This document shows, piece by piece, positions 9,133-15,841 of a stretch of DNA of 37,036 nt; within the stretch, counting starts at the first letter, position 1; the number at the start of each line of letters is the position of its first letter. A model generated the notes under the pieces. That model saw only the letters and a program-made list of their open reading frames with translations. It made no database searches and had not been told where the DNA came from. The position numbers and the translations under genes are program-made. This DNA is from UBA8904 sp035448625. GTDB taxonomy: Bacteria > Desulfobacterota > Syntrophia > Syntrophales > Smithellaceae. The stretch is from assembly GCA_035448625.1 (NCBI GenBank), contig DAOTJI010000020.1, positions 1 to 37,036 of the forward strand, in the 5' to 3' direction.

Positions 9133-10493
9133 AGATTCTCATGGTAGACGACGAGGAATTGTCTCTGTCCTCCGTGAAGCGGGTTCTCAAGTGGAAAGGC
9201 ATCAAAAATGTCGAGGTCTGCGACAACGGCCGGGAGGCCGTAGAGCGCATCCGCCTGGAAAATTTCGACATCGTTCTTCTGGATCTGCTGATGCCGGACG
9301 TGGACGGCATGCAGGTGCTCGAATCGACCAAACCGTTTTGTCCGGGGACCGAGTTCATCATCCTCACCGCCGTGGACGACATTCAAACCACCGTCCGGGC
9401 GATGCGGCAGGGCGCCTATGACTATCTGGTCAAGCCCGTGGACAATGAACTGCTGTTTTTGTCCATTGAACGGGCCTATGAGCGGAAAGGACTGCTGGCC
9501 GGCCTTTCGATCAGCGCCGGCCGCGAGACGGCCGACATTCCGCCCGCGTTTGCCGACACGATCACGCAGGACAAGCAGATGAAGGCCCTGATTTCCTACG
9601 CGCAGGTGATGGCGCGCAGCGGCAACCCGGTATTGATCACCGGCGAGTCGGGAACCGGCAAGGAGCTGATGGCGCGAGGGATTCACCGGGCCGGGCCAGC
9701 GCCCGCCGGGCCCTTCGTGCCGGTGAATGTGTCCGCCATTCCCGCCACGATGTTTGAAAGCCAGTTTTTCGGGCATGTCAAAGGCGCCTTTACCGGCGCG
9801 GAAAGTCCGTACAGCGGCTTTTTCGAACAGGCGGACGGCGGCACGCTGTTTCTCGATGAAATCGGCGAATTGCCGATCGGCTTGCAGGCCAAGCTGCTCA
9901 GAGTGCTGGAGGACAAGACGTTCACGCCGCTGGGCGCGGGCCGTCCGGTGCGCGTGGATGTGCGACTGGTCTCGGCGACGAACACCCAGCTGGAAGCCGC
10001 CTGCCAGGAGGGAAAATTCCGGATGGACCTGATGTACCGGCTCAAGTCCGCCTGTGTCTGCCTGCCGCCTCTTCGCGAACGACGGGGGGACATCCCGATT
10101 CTGGCTTCCCATTTTCTGAAAAAGGCCTGTGAACGTCATCAGAAAAACATCAACGGCTTCAGTCCGGAAGCGATGCAGCGGCTGACGCGAGGGGACTATC
10201 CCGGAAACATCCGCGAGCTTTCCCAGATCGTGGAAAACGCCGCGCTGCTGGCGGAAGGCCCCGTAATCCGGCCCGCGGATCTGAACGGCAACGGTACGGC
10301 TTTGGAACCGCAGGGGGACACCGCTTCCCGCAGGTTGTGCACGCTCAAGGAAAACGATTCTGCGCATGTGCGTTTTGTAATGGACGCCACCGGCGGAAAC
10401 CGCCGCGAGGCCGCCCGGATTCTGGGAATCACGCTTCGTCAGCTCCAGAGGAAGCTTGCGGAAATGAAGGGATCGTCCAGGAAAGACGTTTGA
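9129..10493 (+). CDS. NtrC-family sigma54-dependent response regulator
   Basis: A 454-residue protein: receiver domain (1-115) with the acidic pair D7/D8, phospho-acceptor D52 (VLLDLLMPD) and the Lys in LVKPVDN; AAA+ domain (about 145-370) with Walker A GESGTGKE, the sigma54-contact loop GAFTGA, Walker B TLFLDEIGELP and the arginine-finger region; and a Fis-type helix-turn-helix at the C terminus (GGNRREAARILGITLRQLQRKL). It should activate sigma54 promoters when phosphorylated by the kinase encoded just before it, with which it overlaps by four bases. No confident -24/-12 promoter was found in this window, so its targets are probably elsewhere. A weak hairpin (GCCGG/CCGGC, 10503-10517) follows the stop. 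Confidence 0.94.
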   Translation: MKILMVDDEELSLSSVKRVLKWKGIKNVEVCDNGREAVERIRLENFDIVLLDLLMPDVDGMQVLESTKPFCPGTEFIILTAVDDIQTTVRAMRQGAYDYLVKPVDNELLFLSIERAYERKGLLAGLSISAGRETADIPPAFADTITQDKQMKALISYAQVMARSGNPVLITGESGTGKELMARGIHRAGPAPAGPFVPVNVSAIPATMFESQFFGHVKGAFTGAESPYSGFFEQADGGTLFLDEIGELPIGLQAKLLRVLEDKTFTPLGAGRPVRVDVRLVSATNTQLEAACQEGKFRMDLMYRLKSACVCLPPLRERRGDIPILASHFLKKACERHQKNINGFSPEAMQRLTRGDYPGNIRELSQIVENAALLAEGPVIRPADLNGNGTALEPQGDTASRRLCTLKENDSAHVRFVMDATGGNRREAARILGITLRQLQRKLAEMKGSSRKDV

Positions 10494-10552
10494 CGGGCAT
10501 GCGCCGGCTCTTCCGGCAAAGCCCCAACGGATGAACCTTTCAACGCATTTCG

Positions 10553-10574
10553 ATTGATAAGAACTTCCTTTTTG
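10553..10574 (+). repeat. Left direct repeat of the methanogen-like island
   Basis: A 22-base sequence beginning ATTGATAAGAAC and ending CCTTTTTG. It recurs in the same orientation at 12441-12462 with one mismatch (T/A at position 13). The copies bracket exactly the two foreign-looking genes. Confidence 0.75.
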
Positions 10575-10593
10575 CGGGGTGATAGATACCCTC

Positions 10594-11400
10594 ATGGCAC
10601 CAGCATGTAACCCGTTGGATCTGAATTTTGGCACGGGATGGTACTGGAACAATGATACCAACTGCCCGTACCGGGTGATTGTTCCGGATAGCGTCCATGG
10701 ACTGCCCCTGGGGCATGAATACGTCTATGTAGACCTTCCCACAGGAGAGCGCGAGCAGTTTCCGATACACCGCTATGCCCCGATGTACCAAATCCCCTTT
10801 CTGTATGAGGAGATCGTGTACCGTCATCTCGGATGCCGAACGCCCGGGGGGATGATCCGCATAATCGATCAGGCATTCCGGTCGCGTGAGGTAACCGATA
10901 TGGCAGGAATGCGCACGCTGGAACCGGGGGCCGGGTCAGGAACTTTCGGAGAATACCTGAAAAAATATCTTGGAATCCGGTATCTTGCCGGGCTGGACAT
11001 CGAGCCCCTGGCAAAAGCCGCTGCTGAACGGGACCGCCCGGATCTTTACTCGAATTACGTTATCGAGGATCTCACCCGGCTCTCCCGTAACTTCCTCGAC
11101 ACAGCCGGGACATGGGATTTCGTTGTCATGGCCAGTGCGGTGGGCTGGAATCACATCCCTGTTGAAGGAGTCCAGCAGGCATTCGACCTGCTCCGGATCG
11201 GCGGCTGGTTTGCAATCCACGTGAGCCGGACTGATTCCGACATCGGGTGCAGGGCAACGTGCGCCTGGATCGACGGGCTTGCTGCTACCGGGCAGTTCGA
11301 TCTCGTGCGGGAAGAACGGATCTTTCACCGGAAGGCAATCGATGGTCATGACATCTTTTACACGGTCATCGTCGGGGTAAAGACTGAACGGATGCGGTGA
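10594..11400 (+). CDS. Class I SAM-dependent methyltransferase, methanogen-like
   Basis: A 268-residue protein with the SAM-binding motif I LEPGAGSGTFGEYL followed by an acidic strand end (YLAGLDIEP), then WDFVVMASAVGWNHIP and a GGWFAIHVSRTDSD strand, typical of a Rossmann methyltransferase. The substrate is unknown. The ATG at 10594 is chosen because GGGGTGAT (10576-10583), close to the archaeal/bacterial Shine-Dalgarno GGAGGTGAT, lies upstream; a GTG at 10579 would add five residues but lies inside that site. Codon use differs from the neighbours: GCA is frequent for Ala here, while flanking genes prefer GCG/GCC. Together with the repeat-bounded position this suggests transfer, and the style recalls Methanomicrobiales; database support is needed. 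It converges on the CDF-like gene. Confidence 0.75.
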   Translation: MAPACNPLDLNFGTGWYWNNDTNCPYRVIVPDSVHGLPLGHEYVYVDLPTGEREQFPIHRYAPMYQIPFLYEEIVYRHLGCRTPGGMIRIIDQAFRSREVTDMAGMRTLEPGAGSGTFGEYLKKYLGIRYLAGLDIEPLAKAAAERDRPDLYSNYVIEDLTRLSRNFLDTAGTWDFVVMASAVGWNHIPVEGVQQAFDLLRIGGWFAIHVSRTDSDIGCRATCAWIDGLAATGQFDLVREERIFHRKAIDGHDIFYTVIVGVKTERMR

Positions 11401-11458
11401 AGGGGGCAGAGCCCATTATCATTGGTGCGGGTTTATTGCCTCCCTTCCGTCAGCCCGT

Positions 11459-12379
11459 TCAGGTCCGCACCTCGGGGATGATCCGGAAACGAAGCCCTGG
11501 CAGTTCGCCTGCCAGTGCCTTCTCCATCTCCTCCTGCAGGGCCCGGATCTCCTCCAGCGTTATTGAGGCAGGGAAGAAGAGTTCCAGTTCCACAAATTGC
11601 TCCTTCCCGCTTGTCCGCGTGTAGATTGTTCCGATCCCGTCATAGTTGTCATAGAACGTGGCAAGGACCTTCATGACGTGCAGCTGTTCATCCTCTGTCA
11701 GCGGCAGGTCCATCAGCGAGCGGAAATTGTCCCATACCAGGACGCTCCCGGCGATTATCATGTACAGGGACATCACAAGCGCGATTGCCGGGTCCACCCG
11801 ATTGCCGATTTCCGGAAGACCGGATCGGATCAGGGCCCAGCCCGTCAGGAAAGCGACGAGCATCCCGAGGTTACTCAAAAAAGCCACCCGGAAAGATACG
11901 GTGCCGGAGTGAAGGATCGGAGAAGGTGCACCGGTCTCGCGTTCCAGCCGGTAACAGACCATGAAGAAATACCCAAGGCGTATCCCTGTCAGGATAACCG
12001 GAACCATCCCGAGCGCATACCCCACCGGGACCGGTTCGATGAGGTGTCCTGCTGCTGTGGCGGCCATGTAAAGCCCGGTCGGGATACATAATACGCCATC
12101 GAGGAATGCCGAGAAGTTTTCCAGTTTGCCGGTCCCGTAGGTGAAGCGGGCGGGATTTTTATGCAGGGACTGCCGCATGGCGTAAACGGAGAACGTCTGC
12201 ACGGCAAAACTGACACTGTACCATGCGAGGTTCACGTAGAGCGCCATGGAGTCCGTGATCGGCGCTGTCAGGAGGAACAGGGCGGCTGCCGGCAGCACTG
12301 TGATATATGACCACAGCACCATCCGGTATACGCGGTAATCATGATCCGCGGGAGTTGCTGGAGTTGGCTTGGTGTTCAT
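11459..12379 (-). CDS. CDF-family-like membrane protein lacking usual metal ligands
   Basis: A 306-residue protein with about six membrane segments and a C-terminal cytoplasmic domain, following the cation diffusion facilitator plan: the loop NPARFTYGTGKLENFSAF matches the family's YPYGxGKxE loop, and the C-terminal part (SGKEQFVELELFFPASITLEE) matches the CDF dimerisation domain. The transport-site residues are not there: the TM2 region reads YVNLAWYSVSF where active CDFs carry Asp/His ligands, and the TM5 region reads SGTVSFRVAFLSN without the His-x3-Asp pair. It may therefore not move zinc or iron, or may use another site. Codon use resembles the methyltransferase gene and differs from the host. 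A bacterial-type promoter at 12471-12499 reads into it. Confidence 0.75.
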   Translation of the reverse strand: MNTKPTPATPADHDYRVYRMVLWSYITVLPAAALFLLTAPITDSMALYVNLAWYSVSFAVQTFSVYAMRQSLHKNPARFTYGTGKLENFSAFLDGVLCIPTGLYMAATAAGHLIEPVPVGYALGMVPVILTGIRLGYFFMVCYRLERETGAPSPILHSGTVSFRVAFLSNLGMLVAFLTGWALIRSGLPEIGNRVDPAIALVMSLYMIIAGSVLVWDNFRSLMDLPLTEDEQLHVMKVLATFYDNYDGIGTIYTRTSGKEQFVELELFFPASITLEEIRALQEEMEKALAGELPGLRFRIIPEVRT

Positions 12380-12429
12380 ACATTCAGTACAGGTAATACT
12401 GGTTGAAAGGTAAGAAAACTACCTGACGG

Positions 12430-12462
12430 ATTGATAAGAAATTGATAAGAACATCCTTTTTG
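12430..12462 (+). repeat. Right direct repeat of the island, with a partial extra copy
   Basis: 12441-12462 repeats the 22 bases at 10553-10574 with 21 of 22 identical. Immediately before it, 12430-12440 repeats the first 11 bases (ATTGATAAGAA) once more. Because the copies are direct and not inverted, they are not a shared promoter element of the two convergent genes; they look like the edges of an insertion or a recombination scar. Confidence 0.7.
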
Positions 12463-12470
12463 TTGGACGC

Positions 12471-12499
12471 AGTATATTAAGCGTGGTTTTGTGTGTCAA
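12471..12499 (-). promoter_or_regulatory. Sigma70-type promoter reading into the CDF-like gene
   Basis: Minus-strand TTGACA (12494-12499), 17 bases, TATACT (12471-12476). Transcription would start near 12464, cross the right-hand repeat and reach the CDF-like start codon at 12379. It lies just outside the repeat, so it belongs to the bacterial side of the junction or to the neighbouring insertion sequence. Confidence 0.65.
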
Positions 12500-12669
12500 G
12501 AAGATTTTAGGCACAAGATGTAGGGGCGTGAACAAAATGATCGATTCAGTTTGATCGCGGGAGTGTACCTTTTGCACTTTACTGGCCGCATAGCCGCATG
12601 AGGATGCCGTTTGCCGCGGAAATCAAGCGCACGACCGCGTCACATCCTGTTTCAGTGTTCGTCGTGACG

Positions 12670-13437
12670 TCAGGATTGGATAGAATCATCCCAGGTGTAT
12701 TCAGGGTCGGCGTGGGCGTCGGTTTGCGGATGTGGAGCATGAGCGAGATCATCAGAAGGGGCATATGCGATGTTTGGCGGGTCGTGGATTTTGGGCGACG
12801 GCCTTGACCGGATCAGCCACAGACCCAGATGCGTGAGAATTTCCCGGATGACTTGCGCATCTTTGATGAAGCTGATGATGCGCATGGCGCCTTTACATTT
12901 GGGACAGATTAAAGGGTCCACCTCATATATTTTCTGGATCAGCCTTGCCCAGCTTTTCCTTAATGCCTTCGCATCGCCATCCGGTTCAGTTAGACAGGGA
13001 ATAATATTGTCTGCGCCTTTTGCTTTCCGTTTACCCCGGGCGACGTTGCTGTAATAGCCATAGTAACGCACCATCTGTTCGCCGCGGTTGGGAATATGCG
13101 AACACATCGCCGCCGGCCATTCCAGTGCCGGGAAGCTCTCTCTTGTCTTTTTGTCCTTTGCCCTATAAACGACTTTTCCCTCCTGGGCCAGATGCTGCAT
13201 CCGTTCCTGAGAGAAAGACGCCCGGATGATATATCGTGCCAGATTCTCCATAGCCGAGTCGTCTTTCGGCGAGATTCTATTGCCGCAGTCCTTGCATTTT
13301 ACCCTTGCAAAGTCATGGCTCAGATCGCCGCAGTCAAGGTAACGGCAGATCACTTTCTCAACATAGGGTCGCCCAAAGCCGTAATCCCTTGAGAAATGGT
13401 TATTGTTAAGAAGTGATTTGGAATCCTTGAGGAATTT
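12670..13437 (-). pseudogene. IS91-family transposase remnant with in-frame internal deletion
   Basis: The frame is open from a stop at 13438-13440 to 12670 but has no ATG; a GTG at 13353 is the first usable start. The N-terminal part (PYVEKVICRYLDCGDLSHDFARVKCKDCG) is the first half of the zinc-binding domain of IS91-type transposases. It joins directly to the C-terminal catalytic part (AMENLARYIIRASFSQERM, then MVRYYGYYSNVARGKRK, probably with the tyrosines of the Y2 family) and the tail DPLICPKCKGAMRIISFI. The second half of the zinc domain and the region that should carry the HUH histidines, some 200 residues or more, are missing, yet the frame is kept. It cannot be an active transposase. 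The 170 bases to its left (12500-12669) may hold the element's end, but no boundary was identified. Its right edge abuts rlmN. Confidence 0.8.
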
Positions 13438-13443
13438 TCAAGG
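13425..13443 (-). terminator. Hairpin after the rlmN stop codon
   Basis: CCTTGA (13425-13430) and TCAAGG (13438-13443) with a 7-base loop lie directly downstream of the rlmN TAA. There is no T-run, so termination is uncertain. Confidence 0.3.
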
Positions 13444-14511
13444 TTAACCAGTCGTGGCCGCTCCGCTCAACTGTCCGCAGGCGGCCAGGATGTCGCCGCC
13501 TTTGCTCTTGCGGAGCATGGCGGTGAAGTGGCGGTCGAGCAGCACCTGCTGAAAGGCGGCGACGGTTGCCGGGGAGGGTGTTTTGTAGGGCGAGCCGGGG
13601 TATTCGTTGAAGGCGATCAGATTGATCTTGCAGCGCTGGTCTTTGAGAAGTCGGGCCAGCTTTTCCGCATCGGCCCGCGAGGAATTCACGCCGTCGATCA
13701 GGATGTATTCATACGTGAGCATTCTGCGGCCCGGCATGGGATACTGCCGGCAGGCGTCCAGGAGCGCCGCCAGCGGATATTTCTTGTTGACCGGCATGAG
13801 ACGGCTGCGGGTTTCATCGTCGTGGGCGTTTAGCGAAACGGCCAGGTTGATGCAGATGTCACGGCCCAACTGCAGGATCTGCGGGGCGAGTCCGCAGGTG
13901 GAGACCGTGACCCGCCGCGAGGAAAAGCCCAGGCCGAAATCGTCGGTGAGGATCCGGATGGCCTTCACCGTGTTGTCGTAGTTGGCGAGCGGTTCGCCCA
14001 TGCCCATCAGAACGATGTTGCCCACGGCGGCTCCCTCGGGCGTTTCCTGCCGGATTGTGACGACCTGGCCTGCGATTTCCGCCGGCGTGAGCTGGCGCTT
14101 GAGGCCCTGGCGCGCCGTCAGGCAGAAGGAGCAGCCCATCGCGCAGCCGGCCTGCGTGGAAATGCACAGCGTCCAGTGGTTCTTCCCCGGAATCAGCACG
14201 CTTTCGATAAAGTGGCCGTCTTCGAGAGCCAGCAGGACTTTTTGCGTGCCGTCCTGCGACTTTTGGATTTTGACGATTTGCGGCCGGTAAAGCCGCGCCG
14301 TTCCGGCCAGCGTCCGGCGGAAATCGCGCGCGAGCGTCGTCATGGCTTCGAAGGAAAGGCAGCCCGACTGGTGGAGCCACTTCATAATCTGGCGGGCGCG
14401 GTATTTTTCCTTGCCGGAGGCGGCGATGAAGTCTTCCAGTTCCGCGAGGGGAAAGTCCAGCAAATTGGGCAATTCTTTTGTTTCTGATTTTCTTTCCTGT
14501 TGAGGTGTCAT
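13444..14511 (-). CDS. rlmN: 23S rRNA (A2503-C2) / tRNA A37 methyltransferase RlmN
   Basis: A 355-residue radical-SAM enzyme. The Fe-S cluster motif is C123-x3-C127-x2-C130 (AGCAMGCSFC), preceded by CISTQ. GNIVLMGMGEPLANYDN, SSRRVTVSTCGLAP and NLAVSLNAHDDETRSRLMPVNKKYP are diagnostic blocks of RlmN, and the C-terminal Cys345 in DILAACGQL is the residue that becomes methylated in this mechanism. It methylates C2 of A2503 in 23S rRNA, and A37 in some tRNAs. Length is normal for the family. The gene is on the same strand as acn-icd, 80 bases beyond icd, with a REP-like palindrome between them. Confidence 0.96.
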   Translation of the reverse strand: MTPQQERKSETKELPNLLDFPLAELEDFIAASGKEKYRARQIMKWLHQSGCLSFEAMTTLARDFRRTLAGTARLYRPQIVKIQKSQDGTQKVLLALEDGHFIESVLIPGKNHWTLCISTQAGCAMGCSFCLTARQGLKRQLTPAEIAGQVVTIRQETPEGAAVGNIVLMGMGEPLANYDNTVKAIRILTDDFGLGFSSRRVTVSTCGLAPQILQLGRDICINLAVSLNAHDDETRSRLMPVNKKYPLAALLDACRQYPMPGRRMLTYEYILIDGVNSSRADAEKLARLLKDQRCKINLIAFNEYPGSPYKTPSPATVAAFQQVLLDRHFTAMLRKSKGGDILAACGQLSGAATTG

Positions 14512-14535
14512 GAGAAGACTTCTTTAGAGTTCTGG

Positions 14536-14555
14536 ATTCCCGCCTGCGCGGGAAT
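14536..14555. repeat. REP-like palindrome
   Basis: ATTCCCGC (14536-14543), a CTGC loop and GCGGGAAT (14548-14555), in the wider context TTCTGG...ATGACG. This palindrome type is dispersed in many Gram-negative genomes. It sits between icd and rlmN and could act as a weak terminator or mRNA stabiliser; no T-run follows. Confidence 0.6.
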
Positions 14556-14591
14556 GACGATATGAATATTTATTTATAATCGGTGACCTTA

Positions 14592-15809
14592 TTATATTTT
14601 TTTCTTCAGATTCCCGGCAATGGCGTCGATGAATCCTTCCGTGTTGACCTTCCGGTTGGTGGGCCGCTTTTCGGCCAGAAGGAGCAGGTCGCCCGTCATC
14701 ACGCCGCTTTCGACCGTGGCGAGAGCGGCCGCCTCCAGCGTGTCCGCGAAAGCGACGACCTCCGGTGTGCCGTCCAGCTCGCCGCGTTTGCGCAGGCCGC
14801 CGGTCCAGGCGAAAATCAGCGCCATCGAGTTGGAGGAGGTTTCCTCGCCCTTTAAATGTTTGTAGTAATGCTTTTGGACCGTGCCGTGCGCGGCTTCGTA
14901 TTCAAACCATCCGTGGGGAGAAACCAGCACCGACGTCATCATGGCCAGCGACCCGCACGCGGACGCGATCATGTCCGACATGACGTCGCCGTCGTAGTTT
15001 TTGAGCGCCCAGAGCATTCCGCCCTCCGTCTTCATGATGCGCGCGACCGCATCGTCGATGAGTGTAAAGAAGTATTCAATGCCCGCCCGGGCAAACCGGT
15101 CTTTCCAGTGCTCGGCAAATTCGCGGTCAAAGACGTCGCGGAAGCCCGCGTCGTACTTTTTGGAGATCGTGTCCTTGGTGGAAAACCACACGTCGATCTT
15201 TTCGGAAAGCGCGTAGGTGAAGCAGGCCCGGGCGAAGCTCAGCATCGACGCCTCCAGGTTGTGGTTGATCTGGACGATGCCCGCCGAGGGGAAGTCCTTC
15301 ACGAATTCCCTCTGCGGCGGACCGCCGTCGGCCGGCGTGAAGACGACTTCGAGTTTGCCCGCGCCGGGAACGGTCATTTCGAAATTGTCGTACACGTCTC
15401 CATAGGCGTGGCGGCCGATGGTGATCGGTTTTTTCCAGGCGGCGACGCCCGGCCGGATGTTGTTCACGAGGATCGGTTTGCGGAACACCGTGCCGTCGAG
15501 CATGGCGCGGATCGTGCCGTTGGGGCTTTTCCAGGCTTTCTTGAGGTTGTATTCCTTCACCCGGTCTTCGTTGGGCGTGATGGTGGCGCACTTGACGCCG
15601 ACGCCGTATTTCTGAACGGCGCGGGCCGCGTCGGCCGTGACCCGGTCGTCCGTGTCGTCGCGGTGCTTGACGTGGAGATCGTAGTAGTCGATGTCCATGT
15701 CCAGATAGGGAAAGAGCAGCTTGTCTTTCACCATCCGCCACATGACGCGGGTCATTTCGTCTCCGTCCATTTCGACGAGGGGGGTCTTCACTTTAATTTT
15801 GGGGCTCAT
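14592..15809 (-). CDS. icd: Isocitrate dehydrogenase (NADP-dependent, type II)
   Basis: A 405-residue enzyme converting isocitrate to 2-oxoglutarate + CO2 with NADP(+). The start TPLVEMDGDEMTRVMW, the block CATITPNEDRVKEYNLKKAWKSPNGTIR, the metal/substrate region LIDDAVARIMKTEGGMLWALKNYDGDVMSD and the cofactor region FEYEAAHGTVQKHYYKHLKGEETSSNS mark the eukaryote-like type II (homodimeric) subfamily, distinct from E. coli Icd. Length is normal. It lies 32 bases downstream of acn on the same strand, so acn-icd form a TCA-cycle operon. In a syntroph it may serve glutamate synthesis; that is inference. GGGAG precedes the ATG. Confidence 0.95.
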   Translation of the reverse strand: MSPKIKVKTPLVEMDGDEMTRVMWRMVKDKLLFPYLDMDIDYYDLHVKHRDDTDDRVTADAARAVQKYGVGVKCATITPNEDRVKEYNLKKAWKSPNGTIRAMLDGTVFRKPILVNNIRPGVAAWKKPITIGRHAYGDVYDNFEMTVPGAGKLEVVFTPADGGPPQREFVKDFPSAGIVQINHNLEASMLSFARACFTYALSEKIDVWFSTKDTISKKYDAGFRDVFDREFAEHWKDRFARAGIEYFFTLIDDAVARIMKTEGGMLWALKNYDGDVMSDMIASACGSLAMMTSVLVSPHGWFEYEAAHGTVQKHYYKHLKGEETSSNSMALIFAWTGGLRKRGELDGTPEVVAFADTLEAAALATVESGVMTGDLLLLAEKRPTNRKVNTEGFIDAIAGNLKKKI

Positions 15810-15841
15810 TGCTTTTTTACTCCCTGGGATAAAATGCGGAA

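Noticed and set aside
10553..12462. The 22-base repeats as shared promoter or operator of the two island genes
   Set aside because: The genes are convergent, so a shared upstream element would be inverted; the copies are direct.
12500..12669. A further small gene or intact IS91 end between the promoter and the transposase remnant
   Set aside because: Several GAAC/CAAG tetranucleotides occur but no convincing terminal hairpin or boundary; no start codon with a ribosome site and homology was seen.
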